The notes under the pieces are model-generated. The model searched no databases and was not told the DNA's origin. It saw only the letters and a list, made by a program, of their open reading frames with translations. A stretch of DNA of 64,000 nucleotides from Nonomuraea coxensis DSM 45129. GTDB taxonomy: Bacteria > Actinomycetota > Actinomycetes > Streptosporangiales > Streptosporangiaceae. Positions 8,912 to 17,294 of the stretch are shown here, one piece after another. Within the stretch, counting starts at the first letter, position 1. Every line of letters starts with the position of its first letter. The position numbers and the translations under genes are program-made. The DNA lies in assembly GCF_019397265.1 (NCBI RefSeq), contig NZ_CP068985.1, positions 7,745,001 to 7,809,000 on the forward strand. Reading direction: 5' to 3'.

Positions 8912-9907
8912 GTGAGCGCTCCGGCTGAGTCGCCCGTGGGCGGCACGATCGTCACGCCCGTCCGCAGACGCCGGAGAATCCCCGGGTCCGTCCTGACCTG
9001 GATGGCGGTGACCCCTTTCGCGGCCTGGGCCGCCGTCAGGGTGGCGGGGCTGGAGCGGGGCTCGCTGCCGACGCAGATCATGACCGCGACCCCGTACGCG
9101 GCTGCGGGATCGCTGCTCCCGCTGCTGGTGGCGGCCCTCGGGCGGCGGCGCGCGGCCACCGCGGTGGCGCTGGTGGCGACCACGGCGCTCGGTCTCGCCG
9201 TGCTGCCCCGGGCGCTCGGCAAGGCCGAGGCGGCCGCCGGCCGGCCGTTCAAGGTCATGACGATCAACATGCTGTTCGGGCGGGCCGACGCCGCGACGAT
9301 CGTGCGGCTGGTGCGCGAGTTCGACCCCGACGTGCTGAGCACGCAGGAGCTGACGCCCGGCGCGGTGTCCGACCTGGACGTGGCCGGGCTCAAGGAGCTG
9401 CTGCCCCACCGCGTGCTGCAGGCCGAGTGGAGCGCCGGCGGCAGCGGGATCTACTCCAAGCACGAGCTGCGCGAGCTGCCGGACGTGGTGCCGGACGTCG
9501 GGCACAAGATGCCGTCCGCGGTCGTGTCGGTGCCTGGCGGGGAGCCGATCGAGTTCGTGGACGTCCATCCGTACCCGCCGCTCGGCCCGAACGTCGTCAA
9601 CTGGAACCAGGCACTGCGGGCGCTGCCGTCCGCCTCCCGTGACCGGGTGCGCGTCCTGGCCGGCGACTTCAACGCCTCGCTCGACCACGCTGCGCTGCGC
9701 GCGCTGCTGGCACGGGGCTACAAGGACGCGGCCGACCAGGTGGGCGCCGGGCTGATCCCGACGTGGCCGGCCAACAAGAAGGTGCCGCCGATCATCACCA
9801 TCGACCACGTGCTGGTGGACCGGCGGGTGGCGGTGCGGGCGGTGGACGTACGGACGGTGCCGGGCACCGATCACCGGGCCGTGCTGGCCGAGCTCACGCT
9901 TCCTTGA
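8912..9907 (+). CDS. Membrane-anchored endonuclease/exonuclease/phosphatase family protein, 331 aa
   Basis: The start is GTG behind AAAGGGGGG. Three hydrophobic segments in the first 100 residues are followed by an EEP domain: VMTINMLFG, a glutamate in STQELTPG, AGDFNAS, and a C-terminal GTDHRAVLAEL. These carry the metal-binding and catalytic Asn, Glu, Asp and His residues. The domain probably faces outward and hydrolyses a phosphodiester or phospholipid. The 3' end overlaps the convergent gene that follows by 14 bases. Confidence 0.88.
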   Translation: MSAPAESPVGGTIVTPVRRRRRIPGSVLTWMAVTPFAAWAAVRVAGLERGSLPTQIMTATPYAAAGSLLPLLVAALGRRRAATAVALVATTALGLAVLPRALGKAEAAAGRPFKVMTINMLFGRADAATIVRLVREFDPDVLSTQELTPGAVSDLDVAGLKELLPHRVLQAEWSAGGSGIYSKHELRELPDVVPDVGHKMPSAVVSVPGGEPIEFVDVHPYPPLGPNVVNWNQALRALPSASRDRVRVLAGDFNASLDHAALRALLARGYKDAADQVGAGLIPTWPANKKVPPIITIDHVLVDRRVAVRAVDVRTVPGTDHRAVLAELTLP

Positions 9908-10481
9908 GCAGGGCCCGGGTGTTGTCCCAGCCTTCGAGACCGGGGTCCAGGCGGTGGACGTCCTCAGGGGCGCGCAGGCGGTGCCAGCCCGGGGTGGTCG
10001 CGACCCTCCGGGGGCCGGGGGCCTGCGCCCGGAGCGTGGCCACGACGGCGGGATCGTCGAGATCGGGATCGGCCCAGGCCGGAGCGGGCAGCGCGCAGGC
10101 CAGGGCCACGGCGCCGCCGCCCTCCGCCGGGCAGAGCGTGATCTCCGCGCGGCCGAGCTCGCGGAACAGCTTGCCCACCAGCAGCGGCGGCAGGTCGGGC
10201 GCGTCGGCGCCGATGACCGCGGCCTGGTCGCCAGGGAGCCGGGCCAGCACGGATCTCAGCGGCTCGTCCTCGTCCACGGCGACGATCTCGGTGCCGGGCC
10301 AGACGATCTCGTCCAGGCCGGGAACGCTGGTGACGAGGACCGGGGTGACGAGGTCGAGCCCGGCCACCATCTCGTAGGTGTCCTCGGCCATCGCCTCCAG
10401 GAACGCCCTGGGGTCGACGCCCGCGGGCGCCGCGTTCGCCATACGCTGACGGACGAGGACCGCGACGACGCGGATCAACAT
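9894..10481 (-). CDS. DUF2064-type GT-A fold protein, 195 aa
   Basis: The sequence resembles the DUF2064/TIGR04282 group of nucleotidyl- or glycosyltransferase-like proteins. The diagnostic segment is VIGADAPDLPP, and a C-terminal RAPEDVHRLDP corresponds to the DVDTPEDL element. ATG 10481 is chosen because GGAGG lies just upstream; it overlaps the preceding gene by seven bases, so the two are probably coupled. The donor and acceptor are unknown. Confidence 0.75.
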   Translation of the reverse strand: MLIRVVAVLVRQRMANAAPAGVDPRAFLEAMAEDTYEMVAGLDLVTPVLVTSVPGLDEIVWPGTEIVAVDEDEPLRSVLARLPGDQAAVIGADAPDLPPLLVGKLFRELGRAEITLCPAEGGGAVALACALPAPAWADPDLDDPAVVATLRAQAPGPRRVATTPGWHRLRAPEDVHRLDPGLEGWDNTRALLKEA

Positions 10482-10990
10482 TCCTCCGGGGCCGAGGCGG
10501 CCGCGGCGGAGAATCCTTCGAGGAAGCCGCGGGCCCGCTCCGCCTTGGGGTACTGTTCGACCAGAGCCCAGAACGCGGCGCCGTGGCTCGGCACCAGCAG
10601 GTGCACCAGCTCGTGGATGATCACGTAGTTGATGACCCACTCGGGCAGGCCCTTCAGCCGCGTCGAGATGCGGATCGTGCCGCTCTCCGGGGTGCAGGAG
10701 CCCCAGCGGTGCTGCTGGTTGTCGACCCAGCGGACGCTCACCGGCTCGGCATCGCCGCCGAGATACTTCGCCGACAGCTCCCTGGCTCTCTCCAGCAGCG
10801 CCTCGTCCGTCGGTCTGCGGCGGCGTTCCTTGGCGGCCAGCCGATCCAGCATGCGGCTCACCCATTCATCCGCGTCTTCGCCGCTCAGCCAGGCGGGCAG
10901 GAGCACGATCGTCTTGTCGCCGTCGCGGTATGCGGAGACCGTGCGTCGGCGACGAGAACTTCGACGAACCTCGACTGTCTCGGGGGGCAC
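10475..10990 (-). CDS. YgjP/WLM-type zinc metallopeptidase, 171 aa
   Basis: A family of M48-like proteases is indicated by HRWGSCTPESGTIRIS, then VINYVIIHELVHL with the HExxH zinc motif, and a downstream H and FW (SHGAAFWALV). The length fits the YgjP group. The N-terminus is basic and Arg-rich. In this family the physiological substrate is not established. It is the first gene of a two-gene unit with the DUF2064 protein. Confidence 0.87.
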   Translation of the reverse strand: MPPETVEVRRSSRRRRTVSAYRDGDKTIVLLPAWLSGEDADEWVSRMLDRLAAKERRRRPTDEALLERARELSAKYLGGDAEPVSVRWVDNQQHRWGSCTPESGTIRISTRLKGLPEWVINYVIIHELVHLLVPSHGAAFWALVEQYPKAERARGFLEGFSAAAASAPEEC

Positions 10991-11057
10991 ATATGCACGT
11001 TAGCCGAGTTGACGGAAATTCCACAGAGGGTGGACGCTGTTTCTGCTGGTCAGATGA

Positions 11058-11840
11058 TTAAGAGCCGGTGAATTTGGGCAGGCGCCTTTCCCGATGCGCG
11101 GCCAGGCCCTCGAACAGGTCCGACGTGGCCATGGTGACCGGCTGGGCCAAGGATTCCCACCTCAGCGCGGCTTCCAGGTCTTGATGGTCTTGGTTGAGAG
11201 CCAGTTTGGTGAGCCTTGTGGCAATGGGAGCGTTGCGCGCGACCTTCTGGGCGAGGGCTCTGACTTCGGGGATCAGGTCATTGTTCGGGAAAGATCGATT
11301 TACCAAACCTTTATCCGCCGCTTCCCTTCCGGTCAGCGTGCGGCCGGTCAGCAGCATCTCGCGGGCCAGCCCGACGCCCGCTCTGCGGGGCAGCAGGTAC
11401 GTCGCCGCCATCCCCGGGTGCAGCCCCAGCGAGGTGAACGGGACCAGGAGCTTCGCCTCGTCGGCGGCGTAGACGAGGTCGCAGGCCAGCGCCACGCACA
11501 GGCCCGCGCCGACCGCCGGGCCGTTGACGGCGGCGATCGTGGGGATCTCCAGCCGGTTGACCAGCAGCCACGTGCGGTAGAAGGCGAGCATGCGCTCGCG
11601 CAGCTCGGGGACGGCCTCGGCGCCGCGCTCGCCGAGCCAGGACAGGTCGCCGCCGGCGGAGAAGGCGGTGCCCGCGCCGGTCACGACGACGCAGCGGGCG
11701 TCGGGGTCGGTGGCGAGCGCGGTCATCGTCTCGCGCCAGCGGTCGGTCATGGCGTCGGTCATGGCGTTGCGGCGTTCCGGGACGTTGAGGGTGATGAGCA
11801 CCACACCGTCGTCGTCGCGATCAACCAAGAGCTCGTTCAT
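11058..11840 (-). CDS. Enoyl-CoA hydratase/isomerase (crotonase) family, 260 aa
   Basis: Crotonase features are the oxyanion-hole segment FSAGGDLSWL and AVNGPAVGAGLCVALACDL, followed by SLGLHPGMAATYLLPR and GLV. The usual catalytic Glu before GLxPE is not seen (SLGLHPG), so hydratase activity is doubtful and isomerase, hydrolase or other crotonase chemistry is possible. I start at ATG 11840 because the open frame further upstream runs through a 14-bp tandem repeat that cannot be coding. Confidence 0.86.
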   Translation of the reverse strand: MNELLVDRDDDGVVLITLNVPERRNAMTDAMTDRWRETMTALATDPDARCVVVTGAGTAFSAGGDLSWLGERGAEAVPELRERMLAFYRTWLLVNRLEIPTIAAVNGPAVGAGLCVALACDLVYAADEAKLLVPFTSLGLHPGMAATYLLPRRAGVGLAREMLLTGRTLTGREAADKGLVNRSFPNNDLIPEVRALAQKVARNAPIATRLTKLALNQDHQDLEAALRWESLAQPVTMATSDLFEGLAAHRERRLPKFTGS

Positions 11841-11907
11841 GCGGAGAGCGTACTCGGGGGCGCTTTCGCGGCTTCGATCGCGGCGGGCGGCGGCGAGGCC
11901 ACGGCGG

Positions 11908-11990
11908 CCGGGAGTCGGCGGCCGGGAGTCGGCGGCCGGGAGTCGGCGGCCGGGAGTCGGCGGTCGGGAGTCGGGTGTCGGCGGTCGGGT
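11908..11990. repeat. 14-bp tandem repeat, about 4 perfect plus 2 degenerate units
   Basis: The unit ccgggagtcggcgg is repeated head to tail four times from 11908 and then decays (tcgggagtcggg, tgtcggcggtcggg). The 14-bp period is not a multiple of three. It lies in the divergent gap between the crotonase gene and the ThiF-like gene. Confidence 0.9.
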
Positions 11991-11993
11991 GAG

Positions 11994-12033
11994 TTGTCCA
12001 CAGGCAGTGAGCGGCGAGGGGAAGTTATCCACA
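11994..12033 (+). promoter_or_regulatory. Pair of DnaA boxes
   Basis: TTGTCCACA (11994-12002), the actinobacterial consensus, and TTATCCACA (12025-12033) lie in the same orientation, 31 bp apart start to start, about three helical turns. No dnaA, dnaN or AT-rich unwinding element is nearby, so this is a possible DnaA-responsive promoter element, not an origin. Confidence 0.6.
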
Positions 12034-12085
12034 GGCGGAGCGGAACGCTCTCGGGATCATGCTCCGGCGTGCCAACCTTCCCGCC

Positions 12086-13987
12086 ATGAGGCCCCGAGTG
12101 AAGCCCGCCCTCCGGCGCGTCCTCCGCGACGAGCAGACCCTTCAGTACGGCGTGCACCCCCTTCGCGCCGTCGTGATGTCCGGCCTTGCCCGGCCGATCC
12201 GGCAATGGCTGGAATGTCTCGACGGCACCCGCGACCTGGATCGCGTCCTGGACGCCGCGACCGCCGCCGGTCTCGACGAGTGCCGCGCCCGTGCCCTTCT
12301 CGACCAGCTCACCGCCCAGGGCGCGCTGCACGACGCCGACGCCCGCCCAGGCGTCCTGCGCGATCTCAGCCTGGCCGAGCGCGACCGCCTGAGACCCGAC
12401 CTCGACGCGCTCGACCTCGCCTCCACCTCCCCGGACGGCGGCCTGGGACTGCTGGCCCGGCGCCGCGCCGCCCGGGTGCGGGTCTACGGGGCCGGTCGGG
12501 TGGGGGCCCAGATCGTCGCCCTGCTCGCGGCGGCCGGCGTGGGGCACATCCGGGTGATCGATCCCGGCATCGCGCGGCCGAGCCACATCACTCCGGGAGG
12601 GCTGTCGTGGGCGGAGGTGGGGATGACGCGGGAAGAAGGCGCGGCGGCCGTGGCCCGCCGCCTCACCTCAGGCGGTCGCCCACCCGCCCCCGACCTCCCG
12701 GACGGCGTCCCCGCCTGCGGCACCGCCACACCTGGCTCCCCTGGTTCCTCCAGGTCCTTGGATTCCCCTGGGTCCTCGGGTTCCCCCCGGTTCTCGCCTT
12801 CCCCTGGGTCCTCGCCCTCCCCTGCTTCCGCTGGTTCCCGCCCTGCTCGTGGTTCGGACGACGCCTCCTCCTCCGCGGCTCGGCCGTCGCGCGATGCCAT
12901 CCCGAGCCAGGCGCCGCCGACGTCGGCACATACGGGTGGCGGCCGTAGTGCAGTTGCGCGTGCGGGTGCCGGCGGTGGTGCGGCTCCGCCTACAGGTGGC
13001 GCCACCGGCGCGACGGCCCGTACGGGTCCCGCGGGCGGCGCGACTGCGCGTACAGGTGCCGGCGCCGGGGCGCCGGGATCAGGGGGCGCCGGGGCGCCGG
13101 GATCGGGGGGCGCCGGTCGGACGGCTTCTCCCGCTGTTCCGCAGGCTGCTCCCTCTGGTGGTTCTTCTGTCGGTCGGCACCGTGATGCGGCGTCTCCTCC
13201 CAACGGCGGTCGATCGTCGGGGCGTGCCCGGCCGCAGGCGTGGCAGGGCACGGGCTCCCGGACGGGCACGGGCTCCCGGACGGGCACGGGCTCCCGGACG
13301 GGCACGGGCGCGGGACGGGGCACGGGCGCGGGACGGGGCGCGGACACCGATATGCGGTATCTCGGCAGGCCGCCGAGTCAGCGGGCCGCCGAACTGGCCG
13401 CGCGGCAGGAGGCCCTCGCGCCGCCCAGGAAACGCCCCCACGGCCGGTACGTCGACGGCCATGACCTGGTCAGACCGGCGGTCGAGGTACTTGCCGGGGG
13501 GACATATCTTGGGGATCAATCGGATAGGCCGGACCTGGTGGTCATCGCGCCGGTCACGCCCCTGGACGGGGTGCTGGCCAACGAGCTGACCGCACTGGGC
13601 ATCCCCCACCTGCTGGCGGCCGCCTTCGAAGGGCACGGGATGGTCGGGCCACTGGTCCTGCCGGGAAGGACCGCGTGCCTGCACTGCCTCGACCTCGCGC
13701 GACGCGACCGCGACCCCGCCTGGCCCATCGTGACCGCGACGGTGGGCGGCTACCCGCCGGGCGAGATCGCCTGTGACGCGACCCTGGCGACGCTGGTCGC
13801 GGCGGAGGCGACCGGACATGCGCTTGCTCATCTCGACGGCAAGGATTCCGCTGTGACCAACGGCACAATGGACGTAACGCCTGATTGGCGCTGGAAAAGA
13901 AGCTCCTGGCAGCAACATCCGCAATGTCGTTGTATGCGAAACAATCCATATCCGCTAACAATGGTCATGTCGCCCCACCGCGACTGA
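12086..13987 (+). CDS. ThiF/E1-like (TOMM cyclodehydratase-type) protein with large low-complexity insert, about 633 aa
   Basis: The N-terminal 100 residues resemble the leader-binding segment of TOMM/cyclodehydratase proteins. A Rossmann-like segment VRVYGAGRVGAQIVALL follows. The C-terminal half carries AEAT-type E1 features and two zinc-type cysteine pairs (CLHCLDL and CRCM). Between about residues 200 and 430 the fold is interrupted by a Gly/Ser/Thr/Pro/Arg-rich insert, including five 18-bp repeats. Homologues sit beside an ABC1 kinase and whiB7 in other actinobacteria (Rv3196 position). I see no YcaO gene or precursor peptide, so a RiPP role is not supported here. ATG 12086 is preferred over 12059 because family members start MRPRxKPAL; neither has a clear ribosome binding site. 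Confidence 0.75.
   Translation: MRPRVKPALRRVLRDEQTLQYGVHPLRAVVMSGLARPIRQWLECLDGTRDLDRVLDAATAAGLDECRARALLDQLTAQGALHDADARPGVLRDLSLAERDRLRPDLDALDLASTSPDGGLGLLARRRAARVRVYGAGRVGAQIVALLAAAGVGHIRVIDPGIARPSHITPGGLSWAEVGMTREEGAAAVARRLTSGGRPPAPDLPDGVPACGTATPGSPGSSRSLDSPGSSGSPRFSPSPGSSPSPASAGSRPARGSDDASSSAARPSRDAIPSQAPPTSAHTGGGRSAVARAGAGGGAAPPTGGATGATARTGPAGGATARTGAGAGAPGSGGAGAPGSGGAGRTASPAVPQAAPSGGSSVGRHRDAASPPNGGRSSGRARPQAWQGTGSRTGTGSRTGTGSRTGTGAGRGTGAGRGADTDMRYLGRPPSQRAAELAARQEALAPPRKRPHGRYVDGHDLVRPAVEVLAGGTYLGDQSDRPDLVVIAPVTPLDGVLANELTALGIPHLLAAAFEGHGMVGPLVLPGRTACLHCLDLARRDRDPAWPIVTATVGGYPPGEIACDATLATLVAAEATGHALAHLDGKDSAVTNGTMDVTPDWRWKRSSWQQHPQCRCMRNNPYPLTMVMSPHRD
13246..13335 (+). repeat. Five in-frame 18-bp repeats inside the ThiF-like gene
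   Basis: Three perfect copies of gggcacgggctcccggac are followed by two copies of the variant gggcacgggcgcgggacg, exactly 90 bp. They encode a repeated six-residue Gly-Thr-Gly-Ser/Ala-Arg unit. Because 18 is divisible by three, copy-number change would keep the frame. Confidence 0.92.
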
Positions 13988-14049
13988 CGTGCTCAGAGGA
14001 CGACCACGAAGGGGGGAAGCGGATCTCCGCCGAGGTTCCGCGCATCAGT

Positions 14050-15396
14050 GTGAGCGATCTTCCACGCCGTGCTGTCACGCGCTCCGCCAAGCTGGCCACG
14101 CTTCCCCTCGGTTTCGCCGGGCGTACCGCGATCGGGCTGGGCAAGCGGCTGGGCGGCAAGTCCGCCGAGATCGTGGCGCAGGAGGTTCAGCAGCGCACCG
14201 CCGACCAGGTCTTCAAGGTGCTCGGCGAGCTCAAGGGCGGCGCCATGAAGCTCGGGCAGGCCCTGTCGATCTTCGAGGCGGCACTGCCGCCGGAGATCGT
14301 CGGACCCTATCGCGCCACGCTGACCAAGCTCCAGGACGCCGCTCCCCCGCTGCCGGTCGCCACCGTTCACAAGGTGCTGGCCGAGCAGCTCGGCGACGAC
14401 TGGCGGGAGAACTTCCGCTCCTTCGACGACCAGCCCACCGCCGCCGCCTCCATCGGCCAGGTCCACAAGGCCGTCTGGCACGACGGCCGCGAGGTGGCCG
14501 TCAAGATCCAGTACCCGGGTGCGGGCAAGGCCCTGCTCGGCGACTTCACGCAGCTCGCGCGGCTCGGCAAGCTGTTCGGGGTGCTGCTGCCCGGTCTCGA
14601 CATGAAGTCCGTCCTGTCGGAGCTGCGCGAACGCATCGAGGAGGAGCTCGACTACCTCCGCGAGGCCCACGCCCAGCACGCCTTCGCCGGCGAGTTCCAC
14701 GGCGACCCCGACTTCCTGGTCCCCGACGTGGTCGCGGCCAACGAGATGGTGCTGGTCACCGAGTGGATGGACGGCGTGCCGCTGTCGCGCATCATCACCG
14801 AGGGCACCAAGGAGGAGCGCGACCGGGCGGGGCTGCTCTTCGTACGGTTCCTGTTCTGCTCGCCGGCGCGGGTCGGGCTGCTGCACGCCGATCCGCACCC
14901 GGGCAACTTCCGCATGCTGCCCGACGGCAGGCTCGGGGTGCTCGACTTCGGCGCGGTCAACCGGCTGCCGGACGGCTATCCGAGGGTGTTCGGGCAGCTG
15001 ATGCGGATCTTCAACCATGGCGACATGGAGAGCGTCGTCACGGGGCTGCGCCAGGAGGGGTTCATCCGGCCCGAGATCGAGATCGATCCCGACGCGCTGC
15101 GGGCCTTTCTGGCGCCGTACGTGGAGCCGACGGCGGTCGAGGAGTTCACCTTCAGCCGCGAATGGCTCCAGACCCAGGCCGCCAGCGTCGCCGACCTGCG
15201 TCCCGGCAACGTGGTGCGCCAGCTCAACCTGCCGGCGTCGTACGTGCTCATCCACCGGGTGCACGCGGCGGGCGTGGGCGTCCTCTGCCAGCTCAACACC
15301 ACGGCCCGGTTCCGGGACGAGGTGATCCGCTGGGTGCCCGGCTTCTCCGACGACCCGGACGACCAGCCCGACGGCAAGGCCCTGGCCATCAGCTGA
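14050..15396 (+). CDS. ABC1/UbiB family atypical kinase, 448 aa
   Basis: The ABC1 signature motifs are all present in order: KGGAMKLGQALS (the KxGQ motif), AAASIGQVHKA, VAVKIQYPG with the ATP-binding lysine, EEELDYLREA, LLHADPHPGNF (catalytic Asp-Asn), and LDFGAVN (metal-binding DFG). UbiB-like proteins are ATPases or kinases that act on lipid or quinone metabolism in the membrane. I use GTG 14050 (start VSDLPRRAVTR) because family members begin there and the open frame upstream overlaps the end of the ThiF-like gene in another frame. The position next to whiB7 matches Rv3197. Confidence 0.9.
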   Translation: MSDLPRRAVTRSAKLATLPLGFAGRTAIGLGKRLGGKSAEIVAQEVQQRTADQVFKVLGELKGGAMKLGQALSIFEAALPPEIVGPYRATLTKLQDAAPPLPVATVHKVLAEQLGDDWRENFRSFDDQPTAAASIGQVHKAVWHDGREVAVKIQYPGAGKALLGDFTQLARLGKLFGVLLPGLDMKSVLSELRERIEEELDYLREAHAQHAFAGEFHGDPDFLVPDVVAANEMVLVTEWMDGVPLSRIITEGTKEERDRAGLLFVRFLFCSPARVGLLHADPHPGNFRMLPDGRLGVLDFGAVNRLPDGYPRVFGQLMRIFNHGDMESVVTGLRQEGFIRPEIEIDPDALRAFLAPYVEPTAVEEFTFSREWLQTQAASVADLRPGNVVRQLNLPASYVLIHRVHAAGVGVLCQLNTTARFRDEVIRWVPGFSDDPDDQPDGKALAIS

Positions 15397-15950
15397 CTCC
15401 GCCCTCCTCGGGTCTCACCACCCCCCACTCATCACCCAGCGTGCGAGCACTGCATGTCACACCGGGTGCCGTCTGTTGGGTCGGTCCGGTTGCTGTCCGC
15501 TCTGGTGGGTGGTGTGAGCTGGGGGGATGGGTGGGGTGATTCTTGGGATCGACCACTACCCATCATTACTCTGTGTGATGATGGGCGGGCAGTTCGTCAT
15601 CAGGGCGAGAGGAAGATCATGCATCGGTTCGCGCGTCTGCTCGTCGCCGCTCGCCCGATTTCCTGAGGGTTATCGCGCGTGCCTCAGCGATTCAGTGGAG
15701 TTGTTTGTCTGCGAGGGCTTCGTCCAGGGTTCGTCCCTTTTGCGTGGCGGGGTCGTCAGGTAGCGGCGGGCGGGCGGTTCGTGGATCGGTGAGGTTACGG
15801 GTGACGGCGGGTCGTCGGCTCCAGTGCAACCGGCGACCCGCCGTCGCCACATGGCATCGAATGCGGGTACATCTTCGGCGCTTCTGCCGAGGGCTTGCGA
15901 GGCGCGGAGGGGATTGTTGCGGGCCTACGCCCCGGGAGGAGGCGGCCGGG
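15397..15950. other. 554-bp convergent intergenic region with one strong hairpin
   Basis: The only clear structure is a 12-bp perfect inverted repeat (15803-15814 with 15834-15845). Short open frames here have no ribosome binding site or family resemblance. I see no RNA gene. Confidence 0.6.
15803..15845. terminator. Hairpin between convergent genes
   Basis: The stem gacggcgggtcg/cgacccgccgtc is perfect, and inner bases can pair further. It lies 106 bp before the 3' end of the CU044_5270-like gene on the opposite strand and may serve as a bidirectional terminator. Confidence 0.5.
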
Positions 15951-16559
15951 TCAGTCGCCGAGGGGGGCGGAGCCGTCGATCAGGTCGCACGGGGCTACCG
16001 GGCCGTTGGAGACTCGGGCCCAGATGCCCGCCACCACACTGCCCAGCTCCGGGTTCTCGTTCACGGCGAACTCAAGGACGCCGGTCTGGCCGGGCTTGAT
16101 CTGCTGAGGGTCGATCTGGAAGCCCTCCGTGTCCACGGTGGGCGGGAAGACGGAGAGCGGGGCCTCCTCCTTCGGCACCCAGGTCGTGCCGCGCGGGCGG
16201 GTGGCGCACTTCTTGCCCTCGGGGAGGTAGTCGACGACGATGTTGTAGCCCATTCGCCTCAGGTCGGACTCCAGCGCCTTGGGGTCCTTGGCCTCGTTGA
16301 GGGTGATGGAGATGGTGCCGTCCGGGTTCTTGGCGACGGCGTGGGCGGGGGTGCCGCCGAACAGCAGCGGGAGGGCCACCGCGGCTGCGGCGGCCAGGCC
16401 AAGCGCCGGGGCCAATACGCCGGTGCGCAGCAGCTTGCGGCGCGGACGGGACGGCTCGGACGCGGGGGCCGGGGTGTTCTCGAGGGCGGTCATCACGAGC
16501 TCCTTGAGCAGTTGGTGGCGGCCCTCAGGGAGATCCCGTTCCGGCGGGAAGATGTTCAT
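15951..16559 (-). CDS. CU044_5270-like membrane-anchored partner of ECF sigma factor, 202 aa
   Basis: The N-terminus (MNIFPPERDLPEGRHQLLKE) is the signature of proteins encoded directly after one class of actinobacterial ECF sigma factors. A cytoplasmic segment of about 45 residues is followed by a hydrophobic helix (GVLAPALGLAAAAAVALPLL) and an extracytoplasmic domain of about 125 residues with two cysteines. The topology fits an anti-sigma or sensor role, but no HxxxCxxC zinc anti-sigma motif is present. The start overlaps the sigma stop in an ATGA junction (16556-16559), implying coupled translation. Confidence 0.82.
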   Translation of the reverse strand: MNIFPPERDLPEGRHQLLKELVMTALENTPAPASEPSRPRRKLLRTGVLAPALGLAAAAAVALPLLFGGTPAHAVAKNPDGTISITLNEAKDPKALESDLRRMGYNIVVDYLPEGKKCATRPRGTTWVPKEEAPLSVFPPTVDTEGFQIDPQQIKPGQTGVLEFAVNENPELGSVVAGIWARVSNGPVAPCDLIDGSAPLGD

Positions 16560-17149
16560 GAGGTGGACTCCTTCATGGACCGGACCGCGGTGCCGCGGTC
16601 ACCATCTCTCTGTCGCCGGGCCACGGCCAGTTCCAGCTTTTTCCTGGCCCGTGACAACCGGGACCTGACGGTGCCGATCGGGATGCCGAGCGCCTCGGCG
16701 GCCTCGGCGTAGTCGAGCCCGGCCCCGGCGCACAGCAGCAGCACGTCCTGTTCGGCTTTGCGCAGCCGGCCGAGGGCCGTGCGCACCTCGGCTAAGCGTT
16801 CCTGGTCGGCGAGCTGCCCGACGAGGTCGTCGGCGAAGTCGGGTACGGCGTCGTCGCGGGGCATCCTGGCCATGACGTCCTCGTGCCGCCGCCGGGCCCG
16901 TCGCAGGTTGCGGGCCACGTTCGTGGCGACCCCGAGCAGCCAGGGGCGGAGCGAGCCGCCGTCCGGGGCGAGCCGTTCCCGCAGCCGCCACGCCTCCAGG
17001 AACGTCAGCGACACCACGTCCTCGGCCGCCGACCAGTCGCCGGTCAGCCGCCAGGCGTGGTTGTAGACGCTTCTGGCGTACTGGTCGAAAAGCTGCTCGA
17101 AGGCCCGTTGGTCGCCGTCGCGTACGCGGGCACGCAGGTTCACATCCAC
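16556..17149 (-). CDS. ECF-family RNA polymerase sigma-70 factor, 197 aa
   Basis: Region 2 (FEQLFDQYARSVYNHAWRLT with SAAEDVVSLTFLEAWR) and region 4 (LGRLRKAEQDVLLLCAGAGL with GIPIGTVRSRLSRARKKL) are complete, and no long C-terminal extension is present. The start is GTG. It is the first gene of a two-gene operon with the membrane-anchored partner that follows it. Two tall hairpins lie upstream, insulating it from the small gene further upstream on the same strand. Confidence 0.92.
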   Translation of the reverse strand: MDVNLRARVRDGDQRAFEQLFDQYARSVYNHAWRLTGDWSAAEDVVSLTFLEAWRLRERLAPDGGSLRPWLLGVATNVARNLRRARRRHEDVMARMPRDDAVPDFADDLVGQLADQERLAEVRTALGRLRKAEQDVLLLCAGAGLDYAEAAEALGIPIGTVRSRLSRARKKLELAVARRQRDGDRGTAVRSMKESTS

Positions 17150-17193
17150 AAGCGGTACTGTCCGCGGGGCGCGGGCGAGTTCCCCCGGACAGC

Positions 17194-17229
17194 GCGAGAG
17201 CCGGGCGCCCGTCGGCGCCCGGCTCTCGC
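17194..17229. terminator. 16-bp perfect hairpin terminator
   Basis: The arms 17194-17209 and 17214-17229 pair perfectly around a CGTC loop. With the hairpin at 17261-17291 it forms a double terminator between the small basic protein gene and the sigma operon. Confidence 0.75.
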
Positions 17230-17260
17230 GTTCATGAGGCTGACCATCCGTCTTCAGGAG

Positions 17261-17291
17261 AGGAGATCCTGCGCCGGCGGCAGGATCTCCT
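17261..17291 (-). terminator. 12-bp hairpin terminator after the small basic protein gene
   Basis: The arms 17261-17272 and 17280-17291 pair perfectly around a seven-base loop. It begins three bases beyond the stop codon of the gene at 17295-17459 on the minus strand. Confidence 0.75.
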
Positions 17292-17294
17292 CGA

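Noticed and set aside
11908..11990. CRISPR-like array
   Set aside because: The units are only 14 bp and directly adjoining without spacers; no cas genes are near. The Cas4-like nuclease at 56 kb has no array either.
11994..12033. Chromosomal replication origin
   Set aside because: Only two DnaA boxes, no AT-rich unwinding region and no dnaA/dnaN/gyrB nearby.
12059..15396. RiPP/TOMM biosynthesis cluster
   Set aside because: The ThiF-like protein resembles cyclodehydratase partners, but there is no YcaO, precursor peptide or dehydrogenase. The neighbours match a conserved housekeeping order.
15454..15766. Short overlapping frames in the gap after the ABC1 kinase gene
   Set aside because: They show no ribosome binding site, conserved motif or plausible composition.
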